A DNA stretch of 64,000 nt from Acidiphilium sp. C61 (GCF_902712915.1 NZ_CACTIA010000005.1:2318001-2382000), one strand, 5' to 3'; shown: positions 33,764 through 42,940, counted from the stretch's first letter. Translations and numbers: made by a program. Notes: generated from the letters alone by a model not told the origin.

Positions 33764-35290
33764 TCAGGTCAGCAGTTCGATCAGGAACGGTCCCTTGCGC
33801 TCGAAGCTCGCCGCCATCAGCGCATTGAGCTTTTCCATGCTGTCCGCCTGCGCCGCGGCAACCCCCATGCCCTCGGCAAGGCGCACGAAGTCGATATCCG
33901 GATGGCCGAGATCGAGCATGTCCATCGCGGTCCGCCCGGGATTGGCGCCGACATTGGCGTATTCGTGCAGCAGGATCGCGTATTTCCGGTTGGCCAGGAT
34001 CACCACGGTCACGTCGAGATTGCAGCGCGCCATCGTCCACAGCGCGGTGATGCTGTACATCGCCGAGCCGTCCGCCTGGATCGCGAGCACCCGCCGGCCG
34101 GAGCCGATCGCAGCACCCACCGCGCCCGGCAGGCCGCCGCCGATCGCTCCGCCCGGCACCTGCAGCCACAGATGCGGGGCGGCGCCATGGGTAAAGCGGG
34201 AGAAGCCGCGGCCGAAGGAAATCCCCTCATCGACCACGATACTGTCATCCGGCAGCAGGGCGGCGAGCGAGGTCGCCACCGTCTCCGGCGCGATCGCCTC
34301 GGTCGCCGGTGCGGGGCGCGGCGTGACCGCGATGTCCGGCGTGCCGGCGCCGACGCGCTCGGCCAGTGCCTGCAACGCCGCAGCACCATCCTGGCCGATA
34401 TCCGCCAGCGTATGCACCGTGCAGTCATCCGGCCAGAGCCGGCCCTTCTTGCCCGGATAGGCGAAGAACCCGACCGGCGGCTTCGCCTCGACCAGGATCA
34501 GGTGGCGGATGCCCTCCAGCGAGTGCACCGCGGCGTCGATCTGGTAGGGGATGCGCTCGATCGGCGGCCGCCCCTGGCCGCGCTCCATCCGCGCGTTGAA
34601 CATCTCGGCCAGCATCTTCGCGCCGGTCGTCTGCGCGATGGCGGTGACGATCCGCAGCGTGGCGTCGGTCAGCGTCCGCCCGCCGAGCAGCATCAGCGCC
34701 GTCTCGCCCGAGCGCAGCACGTCGGCGGCGGCATCGATGGCGGCGGTCTCGGCGGAGGGGCGCGGCGGAACCGGCTGCGGCGTCCCGACCACACCGCCCT
34801 CGGTCCAGGCCGTATCCGCCGGCAGGATCAGCGTCGCGATCGTGCCGGTGCGTGCGGCGGCCACCGCGTCGGCGGCGTCCCGCCCGACCGCCTCGGCGGT
34901 CATCGCCGTCCGCACCCAGCCGGAGACCGGCCGCGCCCAGCCTTCGGTATCGGCGGTCAGCGGTGCGTCCAGCGGGCGGTGATAGGTTGCCTGGTCGCCC
35001 ACGATGTTGACGATGCCCGAGCGGCCGCGCCGCGCGTTGTGCAGGTTGGCGAGCGCGTTGGCGAGGCCGGGGCCGCAATGCAGCAGCGTCGCCGCCGGCC
35101 GCCCCTTGGTGCGCCAGTACATGTCGGCGGCGCCGGACACCACCGTCTCATCGAGGCAGAGAACGCAGTTGATCCCGGGAATCCGGTCCAGCGCCGCGAC
35201 GAAATGCATCTCGCTGGTGCCGGGGTTGGCAAAAACAGTATCGATGCCGCACGCAATCAGCGTATGCACAAGACTTTCCGCGCCGTTCAT
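33764..35290 (-). CDS. Thiamine-pyrophosphate-dependent enzyme (acetolactate synthase / benzoylformate decarboxylase family)
   Basis: A 508-residue three-domain TPP enzyme. The N-terminal Pyr domain has VFANPGTSEMHFVAALD and the activating Glu in LDETVVSGAADM; the C-terminal PP domain has IQADGSAMYSITALWTM then ANRKYAIL, where ADGS stands for the usual GDGS of the Mg-TPP motif. It is shorter than IlvB (about 570) and closer to the MdlC-like group of decarboxylases and carboligases. No partner subunit is next to it. Substrate not predictable. Confidence 0.8.
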   Translation of the reverse strand: MNGAESLVHTLIACGIDTVFANPGTSEMHFVAALDRIPGINCVLCLDETVVSGAADMYWRTKGRPAATLLHCGPGLANALANLHNARRGRSGIVNIVGDQATYHRPLDAPLTADTEGWARPVSGWVRTAMTAEAVGRDAADAVAAARTGTIATLILPADTAWTEGGVVGTPQPVPPRPSAETAAIDAAADVLRSGETALMLLGGRTLTDATLRIVTAIAQTTGAKMLAEMFNARMERGQGRPPIERIPYQIDAAVHSLEGIRHLILVEAKPPVGFFAYPGKKGRLWPDDCTVHTLADIGQDGAAALQALAERVGAGTPDIAVTPRPAPATEAIAPETVATSLAALLPDDSIVVDEGISFGRGFSRFTHGAAPHLWLQVPGGAIGGGLPGAVGAAIGSGRRVLAIQADGSAMYSITALWTMARCNLDVTVVILANRKYAILLHEYANVGANPGRTAMDMLDLGHPDIDFVRLAEGMGVAAAQADSMEKLNALMAASFERKGPFLIELLT

Positions 35291-35323
35291 GAAATTCCCG
35301 GTCCTTCCCCGTCGGTTGATTGA

Positions 35324-36259
35324 TTATCGGTCACGGAAACTGCCTGTTCCGGACGCGCCCGGCAAGGGGGGCGCGTGATGCGCGGGCAGGGGGGCGCTGG
35401 CCATCCGGCGGAGCCAGAAATGTGGCATGCCGCCGACAAACCGACGCCGCAGCGAGGCCAGCCGCGCCGCGCTCAGCCCCACGGTCGCAGCGGCGAAAAA
35501 ATTCGGATCGCGGGTGAAGACCATGTAGGCGATCGTCTCGTTCACGATCAGGTCGTGATCGGCGGGATCGTAGCCGGAGGCGACCAGAAACCCGCGAAAG
35601 GCCGCCTGTTCCCGCGCGGTCATGGCAGTATCGTAGAAATGGTGGACATAGGCGCGATAGGCCGGAAGGGTGAAATAGGCGCCATGCGCCAGTTCGTGGC
35701 GGAGAATGACCGCGCGGGTCTGCCAGCCGACGCGCCGGCTTCCCGCCGCCTGGGGAATCGAAATCACCGCGCCGTTGGCCCCCGGCCGGAGAAACCCCTC
35801 CTCCCGCGCGATCTGCTCCAGCCGGCGTTCCTGCTTCGTCAGCGTCACGCGCTCGGCCCTGGCAAGGCGGTAGAAGCGGCGCAAGGCCGCAGCCGGATAG
35901 TCGTTACCGTAATAATACGTCGCCACCGACAGGTTCGCCGCCGCCAGCGCCCGGTGGAAGGCCGCCTCGTCCAGCACCCTGTCCCGCGGCGTCGCGGCCT
36001 TCTCGATCAGTGCTGCGATACGGTCGAACATCAGCCCCTGCGCTTCGAGGTCCGGGCAGTCGATCACGACGATCAGCGGATCGTCGCGGAAGCGGAACAC
36101 GGTGAAGCGGTGGCCGACATGGTTGAAGATCGCGGCCTCGCTGGCGAGCGGGAAGGCGGGACGCCGCGCCGGCGCCGCCGCTCGCGCGCACGTCATGGCG
36201 GCAAGCAGAATCCCGATCGCCAGCTTCAGCCCAGATCGCCGCACCCGGCAAAAGCGCAT
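35324..36259 (-). CDS. Secreted putative zinc metallopeptidase-like protein of unknown function
   Basis: A 311-residue exported protein: signal peptide LKLAIGILLAAMTCARAAA, then a helical region and ILRHELAHGAYF, whose HELAH (188-192) fits the HExxH zinc motif. A possible third ligand is Glu241 in IVNETIAYMVF, about 50 residues later as in gluzincins. The start was taken at MRFCRVRRSG because it gives a clean signal peptide. The protein is not recognised as a named family. Single gene between the TPP enzyme and hrpB, 33 bp before the TPP enzyme start on the same axis. Confidence 0.6.
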   Translation of the reverse strand: MRFCRVRRSGLKLAIGILLAAMTCARAAAPARRPAFPLASEAAIFNHVGHRFTVFRFRDDPLIVVIDCPDLEAQGLMFDRIAALIEKAATPRDRVLDEAAFHRALAAANLSVATYYYGNDYPAAALRRFYRLARAERVTLTKQERRLEQIAREEGFLRPGANGAVISIPQAAGSRRVGWQTRAVILRHELAHGAYFTLPAYRAYVHHFYDTAMTAREQAAFRGFLVASGYDPADHDLIVNETIAYMVFTRDPNFFAAATVGLSAARLASLRRRFVGGMPHFWLRRMASAPLPAHHAPPLPGASGTGSFRDR

Positions 36260-36347
36260 GACCGATGCCCCGAGAGGTGAGATTGAAATCCTAACCGCCG
36301 TTCCGGCGCCGCGCCAGCCGCCTCTCCTGTTCCTCGGCGGCAGGTGC

Positions 36348-38777
36348 CTATCGCCGCCCGCGCGGCCTTGCCGGTGCGCGCCACGGCTCTTCCGGCCACT
36401 CATGCTTGGGGTAACGGCCGCGCATGTCCTTGCGCGCATCCGCCCAGCCGCGCCGCCAGAAATCGGCGAGATCCCCGGTCACCGCGATCGGCCGCCCGGC
36501 CGGCGAGAGCAGCGCGATCTGCAATTTCACCGCTCCGCCGGCGAGGCGCGGCGTCGCGTCGCTGCCGTAGAAGGCCTGCGCCCGCGCCGCCGCCACCGGC
36601 ACCGGGACGGTATAGTCGATCGGCACTTCACCTCCCGGCGCCTCGATCCGCGGCGGCAGGGCCGAATCCAGCGCGCGGACGCGCTCATGGCCGAGATGGT
36701 CATGCAGGATGGCGAGCAGGTCGAGCGCCGCCGCCTCCTTCAGCCGGCTCATCCCGGCGAGATAGGGAAACAGCCAGGTCTCGAAATCCGCCCGCAACGC
36801 CTCGTCGGACAGGTCGGGCCAGCCCTCCGGCTCGATCTCCCGCATCAGCGCCACGCGGGCCTGCAACTGCCGCACCCCGTCGCTCCAGCCGAGCAGGCCC
36901 GGCTTCTCGCGAATTGCCGCGCGCAATGCCGCCTCGATCTCCGCGGGCGATGCCGGCGTGCTGCGCTCGGCGAGCACCAGCGCGCCGAAGCGTCGTCGCT
37001 CCCGCGCCATCACCGTGCCGCCGGTGCCATCGAGCCCGATCTCCCGCGTGGTGACGATGCGGGCGGCGAGTCGCTCCTCGATCGTCTCGACGCTGATCGG
37101 TGCCGCGAGCCCGATCTTCGGCGCGCCCCGCCCACCCAGCGCGGCGACGGCGAGCATCTGCGCGCGCGCCAGCGGGTCGGCCGGATCGAGTTTGGCGCCG
37201 CCCCCCTCGCTGAGCCGGAAACTGCCCGGCTCGCCGCGGCGCACGCCGATCCGGTCGGGAAAGCCGGCGGCGATCAGCATGGCGGGATCGCCGCCCGCTT
37301 GCGTATCCCGCCGCAGGCCGAGCCGCGCGCGATAGGTGCCCGCCGCCTGGCGGATCCGCGCGATCGCCCCGCGATCGCCGCCGCCGCGCCCGGCGATCGC
37401 GTCGAGCCGGAGCGCGATATCGGCGCTGCCCGCCTCGCGCAGCGGGTCGCGCTCCTCGAGCAGGGCCGCGAGGTCGGCGGCCAGCGCCGCCTCCGCCGCG
37501 CCATCGGCAGCCAGCATCATCGCCGCAAGGCGCGGGGCGGCGCCGAGTTCGGCCATCCGCCGCCCGACCGCGCTGATCCGCCCTGTGGCATCGAGCGCGC
37601 CGAGATCGGTGAGCAGGGTGCGCGCCTGCGCCAGCGCGCCGGGCGGCGGCGGCTCGGGAAAGGGCAGCGCCGCCGCGTCCGCACCCCAGGCGACGCAGGC
37701 CAGCACCAGCCCGGAAAGCTCGGCGGCGGCGATTTCCGGCGGGTCGAATTCCGGCAGGCCGCGATGCAGCGCCTCGGTCCATAGCCGGATCGCGACCCCC
37801 GGCGCCTCGCGCCCGGCGCGCCCGGCGCGCTGGGTGGACGCCGCCCGGCTGATCCGCCGCGTGACGAGGCGGGTGAGCGCCCGGCCGGTATCGAATTCCG
37901 GCGCCCTGCGGAACCCGCCATCCACCACCACGCGCACCCCCGGCACGGTGAGCGACGTTTCCGCGATGCTGGTCGCGAGAATGACGCGCCGCTGGCTCGA
38001 AGGGGCCAGCACCCGTGCCTGTTCCGCCGGCGGCAGGTCGCCATAGAGCGGCAGGATCGCGGCCGGCGCGCCCTCCAGCGCCGCGGCGGCGCGGCGGATT
38101 TCGCCAACACCGGGCAGGAAGGCGAGAATGTCGCCCCGATGCGCTGCCAGCGCGCCGCGCACCGCGCGGGCCAGTGCCGCCGGCAGATCCCGCGCATCGG
38201 CAAGGTCGCGCGCGGCGAATTCGGTCGTCACCGGATAGACCCGTCCCGCGCTCTCGATCACCGGCGCGTCCAGCAGCGCGGTCAGGGTCGCGATGTCGGC
38301 GGTGGCGGACATTGCAAGGATCCGCAGCTCCGGCCGCAGACCACGCTGCAGGTCGAGCGTGAGGGCGAGGGCGAGATCGGCTTCGAGGCTGCGCTCGTGA
38401 ATCTCGTCGAAAATCACGCAACCGATGCCATCGAGCCCGGGATCGGTCAGCAGCCGGCGGGTCAGCAGCCCCTCGGTGATCACCTCGATCCGCGTCGTCG
38501 GGCCGGTCACGGACTCAAGCCGCGTGCGATAGCCGACCGTGCCGCCCGGCGCCTCGCCGATCAGCTGCGCGATCCGTTCCGCCGCGGCGCGGGCGGCGAG
38601 CCGCCTTGGTTCGAGCATCACGATCTTTTGTCCGCCCAGCCAGTCCGCCGCCAGCAGCGCCTGCGGCACCAGGCTGGTCTTGCCCGCGCCGGGCGGGGCG
38701 ACGAGGATTGCATTGGCCGATCGCGCGAGGCTCGCGCGGAGATCGGGCAGGATGGCGGCAACCGGCAGTTCGTCCAT
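36348..38777 (-). CDS. hrpB: ATP-dependent RNA helicase HrpB
   Basis: An 809-residue DExH-box helicase. Walker A APPGAGKTSLVPQALL is near residue 30, motif II is DEIHERSL, motif VI STQRAGRAGRE, and the C-terminal HrpB-specific region follows. The start MDELPVAAILPDL matches E. coli HrpB (MSSLPVAAVLPEL), so the ATG at 38777 is preferred over the GTG 18 bp upstream. The cellular substrate is not established. Divergent from the DsbD-like gene 47 bp away. Confidence 0.92.
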   Translation of the reverse strand: MDELPVAAILPDLRASLARSANAILVAPPGAGKTSLVPQALLAADWLGGQKIVMLEPRRLAARAAAERIAQLIGEAPGGTVGYRTRLESVTGPTTRIEVITEGLLTRRLLTDPGLDGIGCVIFDEIHERSLEADLALALTLDLQRGLRPELRILAMSATADIATLTALLDAPVIESAGRVYPVTTEFAARDLADARDLPAALARAVRGALAAHRGDILAFLPGVGEIRRAAAALEGAPAAILPLYGDLPPAEQARVLAPSSQRRVILATSIAETSLTVPGVRVVVDGGFRRAPEFDTGRALTRLVTRRISRAASTQRAGRAGREAPGVAIRLWTEALHRGLPEFDPPEIAAAELSGLVLACVAWGADAAALPFPEPPPPGALAQARTLLTDLGALDATGRISAVGRRMAELGAAPRLAAMMLAADGAAEAALAADLAALLEERDPLREAGSADIALRLDAIAGRGGGDRGAIARIRQAAGTYRARLGLRRDTQAGGDPAMLIAAGFPDRIGVRRGEPGSFRLSEGGGAKLDPADPLARAQMLAVAALGGRGAPKIGLAAPISVETIEERLAARIVTTREIGLDGTGGTVMARERRRFGALVLAERSTPASPAEIEAALRAAIREKPGLLGWSDGVRQLQARVALMREIEPEGWPDLSDEALRADFETWLFPYLAGMSRLKEAAALDLLAILHDHLGHERVRALDSALPPRIEAPGGEVPIDYTVPVPVAAARAQAFYGSDATPRLAGGAVKLQIALLSPAGRPIAVTGDLADFWRRGWADARKDMRGRYPKHEWPEEPWRAPARPRGRR

Positions 38778-38824
38778 GAGGCGGGCGGTTAGCACCGAAC
38801 CGCCCGATATGCGATATTGCGCCG

Positions 38825-40852
38825 ATGAGACGCCTTCTGCCCGTTCTGGCCGGCCTGTTTCTGGCCCTTGCAGCCATCGCCCCGGCGCGGGCGGCGCGCA
38901 GCAACGTGATTACCTCGCCGCGCGCCGAGGTCACGCTCGTCTCCGCCACGAACGCGCCGACTTCCGGGACGATCACGCTCGGCCTGCTGTTCCAGCTGAA
39001 GCCGGACTGGCACATCTACTGGTCCGATCCGGGCGATGCAGGGCAGGCCCCAACCGTGTCGATCGCCGCACCGGCGGGGGCGAAGTCCGGCCCGTTCGCC
39101 TTTCCGCCGCCGCACTGGCTGGTCGCCGGCGGCGGGGTTGGCGATTATATCGAGAGCGGCACGGTGCTGCTGCCCTTTACCGTGACGCTGCCGCGAGCGG
39201 GTGTTTCGGCGATCGACGCGAAGGCCGACTGGCTGGTCTGCAATCCCAAGCTCTGCGTGCCCGAGCACGGCAGTTTCCATCTCGCCCTTGCAGGTGGTCC
39301 GTCGGCCGAGGCTGCGCTGTTCCGTGCCGCGCATGCGGCGCTGCCGCGTCCCTTGCCCTATCGCGCGCGCATCGCGCCGGATGGCACCCTCGCCGTCACC
39401 GGCGTCGGCCTTGGCCGCGGCGTGGTGAAGCGCGCGCATTTCTATCCCTACGATTCCACCGTCATCGTCAACGCGGCGCCGCAGCGCCTCGGTTTCGTGC
39501 GCAACGGCTTCACCCTCCGGCTCAAACCCGCGCATCCGCCGATGACCGCGGCCGCCGGCGTGATCGAGATCACCGATCCCTCGGGCCGGATGCAGGCGCT
39601 GACGCTGCACGCCGCGCCGGGCGCTGCACCGCCGCCGCTTGCCGGCACGCCCTGGATCGTCTGGCTCGGTGCTGCGGTGCTGGCCGGGCTGATCCTCAAC
39701 CTGATGCCCTGCGTGTTTCCGGTGCTGGCGATCAAGGCGCTGGCCCTGGCCCGGCTCGGCCATGACGACCGCCCGCTCGCCCGGCGCGAGGCGCTGGCCT
39801 ATGCGGCAGGCACCGTCGCCGCGATGCTGCTGCTCGGCAGCGGGCTGCTGGCCTTGCGCGCCGGCGGCGAGGCGCTGGGGTGGGGCTTCCAGTTCCAGTC
39901 GCCGGTCTTCATCGCCGTGATGGCCTGGATCGTCTTTGCGATCGGGCTGAACTTTGCCGGCCTGTTCGAGATTTCCGGGCTCGAGCGCCTCGGCGCCGGG
40001 ATGGCGCGCCATGGCGGCGTGCTCGGCAGTTTCGCAACCGGGCTGCTCGCCGTCGCGGTTGCCACGCCGTGCACGGCGCCGTTCATGGGCGGCGCGCTGG
40101 CCGCGGCGCTGGCCGCACCCGTTATCCTCGGGCTGAGCATATTCGCGTCCCTCGGGCTTGGCATCGGCCTGCCCTTCGTGGTGCTGGCGGCAGCCCCCGC
40201 GATCGGCCGGATTTTGCCGCGGCCCGGACCGTGGATGGTGACCCTGCGGCAGGTCCTTGCGTTCCCGATGTTCGGCACCGCGGTCTGGCTGCTCTGGGTG
40301 ATGTCGGTCGAGGCCGGATCGTCAGGCGTGCTGATCGTCGGCGCCGGCGCGCTGCTGATCGGCTTCGCGCTCTGGCTGCTGCGCTTCCAGGGACTTCTCC
40401 TCCGTGGGTTCGCGGTTCTCGCGGTGATCGGGGCGGTGCTGCTCCTGCCCCAGGTCGTACCCGCCGATGCGACAGGGTCTGCCGCGCTGGCCGGTGCTGT
40501 GCCGCGCAGCGCCGTGCCTTATTCCCCGGCGAAGCTCGCGGCGCTGCGCCAGGTTGGTCAGCCCGTGTTCGTCGACATGACGGCCGCCTGGTGCATCACC
40601 TGCCAGGTGAACGAGCGGGTGGCGCTGGCGCCGCGCGCGATGCAGCGCCTGTTCGCGGCACGGCACGTGACGCTCATGGTCGGCGACTGGACCCGGCGCG
40701 ATCCCGCGATCACCCGCTTCCTTGCCGCGCACGGGCGGGATGGCGTGCCGATCTATGTCTATTACCCACCCGGACACGCCGCACCGGTGGTTCTGCCGCA
40801 GGTGCTTACCCCGTCGATCGTCCGGGCCACGATTGCGGGCGCGCCGTCGTGA
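38825..40852 (+). CDS. DsbD/ScsB-family thiol:disulfide transporter
   Basis: A 675-residue three-domain protein moving reducing power from cytoplasmic thioredoxin to the periplasm. After a signal peptide the N-terminal domain has the cysteine pair CNPKLC (139-144). The eight-helix core has NLMPCVFPVLAIK and AVATPCTAPFMGG, the transmembrane cysteine pair. The C-terminal thioredoxin-like domain has AAWCITCQVN (Cys590, Cys593). The N-terminal domain resembles ScsB rather than classical DsbD. Overlaps the next gene by GTGA. A possible electron source for CcmG. Confidence 0.88.
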   Translation: MRRLLPVLAGLFLALAAIAPARAARSNVITSPRAEVTLVSATNAPTSGTITLGLLFQLKPDWHIYWSDPGDAGQAPTVSIAAPAGAKSGPFAFPPPHWLVAGGGVGDYIESGTVLLPFTVTLPRAGVSAIDAKADWLVCNPKLCVPEHGSFHLALAGGPSAEAALFRAAHAALPRPLPYRARIAPDGTLAVTGVGLGRGVVKRAHFYPYDSTVIVNAAPQRLGFVRNGFTLRLKPAHPPMTAAAGVIEITDPSGRMQALTLHAAPGAAPPPLAGTPWIVWLGAAVLAGLILNLMPCVFPVLAIKALALARLGHDDRPLARREALAYAAGTVAAMLLLGSGLLALRAGGEALGWGFQFQSPVFIAVMAWIVFAIGLNFAGLFEISGLERLGAGMARHGGVLGSFATGLLAVAVATPCTAPFMGGALAAALAAPVILGLSIFASLGLGIGLPFVVLAAAPAIGRILPRPGPWMVTLRQVLAFPMFGTAVWLLWVMSVEAGSSGVLIVGAGALLIGFALWLLRFQGLLLRGFAVLAVIGAVLLLPQVVPADATGSAALAGAVPRSAVPYSPAKLAALRQVGQPVFVDMTAAWCITCQVNERVALAPRAMQRLFAARHVTLMVGDWTRRDPAITRFLAAHGRDGVPIYVYYPPGHAAPVVLPQVLTPSIVRATIAGAPS

Positions 40853-41334
40853 TCCGCCGCCGCCATGTCGTGTTGCGGGCTGTTGTCCTTGCCGGCGCGC
40901 TGGCCGGAACCATCGGGCCCGGCCGCATCCTCGCCGCGCCGACCGGCAGGTGGTCGGGCCATTATCATTGCGCGCAGGGCAACACGGCGCTGGACCTGAC
41001 GATTACGCCGGCCGGGCCCGGCAAGGTTCGGGCGCTGTTCTTTTTCCATGCTCTCGTAGGCAATCCTCACGTGCCGCCGGGCTGCTTCTCCATGGCCGGC
41101 CGTTATGACGCGGCGTCCGGCCATCTTGCCTTGAGGCCGACAATGTGGCTGCTTCGGCCGCAACATTTCGTCTGGGTGGGGCTGCGCGGCCGCATCGACG
41201 GCGCGGGCGGGGCGATGGCCGGGCAGATCGATGGGCCGGGATGCACCGATTTTTCCCTCGTCCGCGTTGATGGGAAGGTGCCGGCATCGGTTCCGCCCGC
41301 TTGCCGTATGGAACGCGGCGCGCCAACGGTTTAA
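40849..41334 (+). CDS. Small exported four-cysteine protein, function unknown
   Basis: A 161-residue protein with a basic start MIRRRHVV and a hydrophobic signal (LRAVVLAGALAGTIGPG) ending near AAP. The mature part has exactly four cysteines (41, 79, 132, 152), enough for two disulfides, plus beta-rich stretches such as WSGHYHCAQGNTALDLTIT. It starts with GTG inside the DsbD-like stop (GTGA), so it is translationally coupled. That coupling suggests a substrate or partner of the thiol transporter; no family was recognised. Confidence 0.65.
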   Translation: MIRRRHVVLRAVVLAGALAGTIGPGRILAAPTGRWSGHYHCAQGNTALDLTITPAGPGKVRALFFFHALVGNPHVPPGCFSMAGRYDAASGHLALRPTMWLLRPQHFVWVGLRGRIDGAGGAMAGQIDGPGCTDFSLVRVDGKVPASVPPACRMERGAPTV

Positions 41335-41373
41335 GACTACGAAAAGCATACGATATCGGTAATTCAGGACTGG

Positions 41374-42006
41374 ATGGACATGATTCGGAAAAGTGGTGTG
41401 CTGGCGGTAATCGCATTGTTGGCCGGTTTCGGGGTGGCTCAGGCCGCCCCGCCGCCCGAGGCGGCGCAATGCGCCGGCTGCCACGCCCAGAACGGCATGG
41501 GCAATCCGGCGGCCGGGTTTCCGGCACTCGCCGGGCAACCCGTGAACTACCTCGAACAACAGCTTTACGCCTTCAAGCACGGCACAAGGCGAAACGGCAT
41601 GATGAGCAGCTTCGCGGGGGGGCTGAACGCGGCCCAGCGCAAGGCGATTGCCGAATATTATCACGGCCTGCCGGTGGTCGCACCGGCCTCGCTGCCGGCG
41701 GCCCCGAAGGACAATGTCGGCGAGACCCTCGCGATCCACGGCGTCGGCGCCGGTACCGACCACGCGATCCCGGCCTGCGATTCCTGCCACGGCGCTGGCG
41801 GGCGGGGCCTGGAGCCGGAATTCCCCCGGCTCGCCGGTCAGCCGGTGAACTATCTCGAGGCGCAATTGAAGGCATGGCAGGGCGGCGCCCGGCACGAGGG
41901 CAACACGCATCTCATGCAGAACATCGCCGACATGCTCAGCCCGGCCCAGATCAAGGCTGTTGCGGCCTATTTCGCGGCGCAGCCGCCGGTCGCACCGGGA
42001 TCCTAG
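41374..42006 (+). CDS. Periplasmic diheme cytochrome c (c4-like)
   Basis: A 210-residue exported protein with two heme c motifs, CAGCH (33-37) and CDSCH (135-139), each followed by the same FPxLAGQPVNYLE segment, which shows an internal duplication. Methionine ligands are likely in NGMMSSF and LMQNIADML. Cytochromes c4 carry electrons to terminal oxidases. It lies 39 bp after the four-cysteine protein gene and its maturation needs the ccm system of this window. Its TAG stop opens the palindromic repeat array. Confidence 0.9.
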   Translation: MDMIRKSGVLAVIALLAGFGVAQAAPPPEAAQCAGCHAQNGMGNPAAGFPALAGQPVNYLEQQLYAFKHGTRRNGMMSSFAGGLNAAQRKAIAEYYHGLPVVAPASLPAAPKDNVGETLAIHGVGAGTDHAIPACDSCHGAGGRGLEPEFPRLAGQPVNYLEAQLKAWQGGARHEGNTHLMQNIADMLSPAQIKAVAAYFAAQPPVAPGS

Positions 42007-42111
42007 AACATCAACCGATCAGATGGGATCATCTGATCGGATAAAGATGCTTTCATTATCAACGGGATAGAGCGCGTCGTCCGATCCATCCGGGTCGGGT
42101 GACGTGCTCTA
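42004..42111. repeat. Composite palindromic repeat, unit 1 (A plus B)
   Basis: Two imperfect palindromes joined by an AT-rich spacer: A (42004-42052, core ccgatcagatg / catctgatcgg) and B (42068-42111, ends tagagcgcgtc / gacgtgctcta). The first three bases are the TAG stop of the cytochrome gene. The layout and spacer match unit 2 beyond the insertion sequence, so the two are a tandem duplication of about 107 bp. Confidence 0.8.
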
Positions 42112-42175
42112 GGTTCTGTACCTATTGCCATGACTACGGGGCGTCTGATTCAAGTCTGTTTGGAGGACTTGGAAC

Positions 42176-42598
42176 ATGGCGGAACTTTTCTGGCTGAACG
42201 ACACGCAATGGGCTGCGATCGAACCATTGCTGCCGAAGCTTGGCGGCAAGCCTCGGGTTGATGACCGCCGGGTGCTGAGCGGCATCCTGCATCGCTTTCG
42301 CGAGGGCTTGCGATGGCGAGCGCTTCCTGAGGCCTATGGGCCACGAACCACTGTGTTCAACCGGTTCAACCGCTGGAGCCAGCGTGGCCTCTGGCAGGAG
42401 ATCTTCGCGGCGCTTGTCGCCTGCGCGGATCCGCCGCGCATCGCCATGGTGGACAGCACCTCGGTTCGGGCACATCGCGCGGCCGCGGGCGGTAAAGGGG
42501 GGCGCAAAGCCAGGCCATCGGCCGGTCGAGGGGTGGACGGACGACCAAGATCCACGCCGTCGCAGATGAGCAGGGACGCATCGCCGCACTCCTCCTGA
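42176..42598 (+). CDS. IS5-family transposase, frame A
   Basis: The N-terminal frame of the transposase: MAELFWLNDTQWAAIEPLLP is the DUF4096 helix-turn-helix start, and IAMVDSTSVRAH carries the first catalytic Asp. At 42494-42502 (AAAGGGGGG) a -1 slip joins frame B and gives a 251-residue product; without the slip translation continues to a 140-residue protein with an unrelated tail. A good GGAG ribosome site precedes the ATG. Confidence 0.88.
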   Translation: MAELFWLNDTQWAAIEPLLPKLGGKPRVDDRRVLSGILHRFREGLRWRALPEAYGPRTTVFNRFNRWSQRGLWQEIFAALVACADPPRIAMVDSTSVRAHRAAAGGKGGRKARPSAGRGVDGRPRSTPSQMSRDASPHSS

Positions 42599-42930
42599 CG
42601 CCAGGACAGGCCTCCGACATCAGCGGCGCGAGGGCGCTTCTGCCCACAATACCGCCACCAGAAGAGCTGATCGCCGACAAAGCCTACGACGCTGATGATC
42701 TTCGCGCCTTCCTCACCCGCCAAGGCACCAGGCCGGTGATCTCGCCCATGCCCAACCGCCGCGCCATTCCGCACTTCGACCCCGTCGCCTACAGAAAGCG
42801 CAATCTCATCGAACGCGCCTTCTGTAGGCTCAAGGACTGGCGCGCCATCGCCACACGATATGACAAAACCGCACGAAATTTCCTCGCTGGTATTTGCCTC
42901 GTCCTCGCCGTCACATCATGGATCAGTTGA
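42502..42930 (+). CDS. IS5-family transposase, frame B (by -1 frameshift)
   Basis: The frame entered after the A3G6 slip, reading AQSQAIGRSRGGRTTKIHAV at its start, the family's usual GRSRGG-TKIH segment. It holds the second catalytic Asp (LIADKAYDAD) and the Glu with the family K/R box (NLIERAFCRLKDWRAIATRYD). 142 residues, no internal stop. The start coordinate marks the shift point, not an initiation codon. Confidence 0.8.
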   Translation, partial: AQSQAIGRSRGGRTTKIHAVADEQGRIAALLLTPGQASDISGARALLPTIPPPEELIADKAYDADDLRAFLTRQGTRPVISPMPNRRAIPHFDPVAYRKRNLIERAFCRLKDWRAIATRYDKTARNFLAGICLVLAVTSWIS

Positions 42931-42940
42931 GTCCAGAACC

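Larger units (their letters stand above)
42112..42940 (+). mobile_element. IS5-family insertion sequence (IS427-like, 829 bp)
   Basis: The element is bounded by imperfect inverted repeats: ggttctgtac at the left end and, in reverse, ggttctggac at the right. It is flanked by TA on both sides, consistent with insertion at a CTAG target and a 2-bp duplication. It carries two overlapping transposase frames read as one protein by -1 frameshift, the DDE residues are all present, and both ends look intact, so it may be active. It sits exactly between the two composite repeats. Confidence 0.88.

Noticed and set aside
33569..35323. Open frame of 584 codons on plus
   Set aside because: Antisense to the TPP enzyme, which has clear motifs on minus.
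36102..37784. Open frame of 560 codons on plus
   Set aside because: Antisense to hrpB and the HELAH protein gene.
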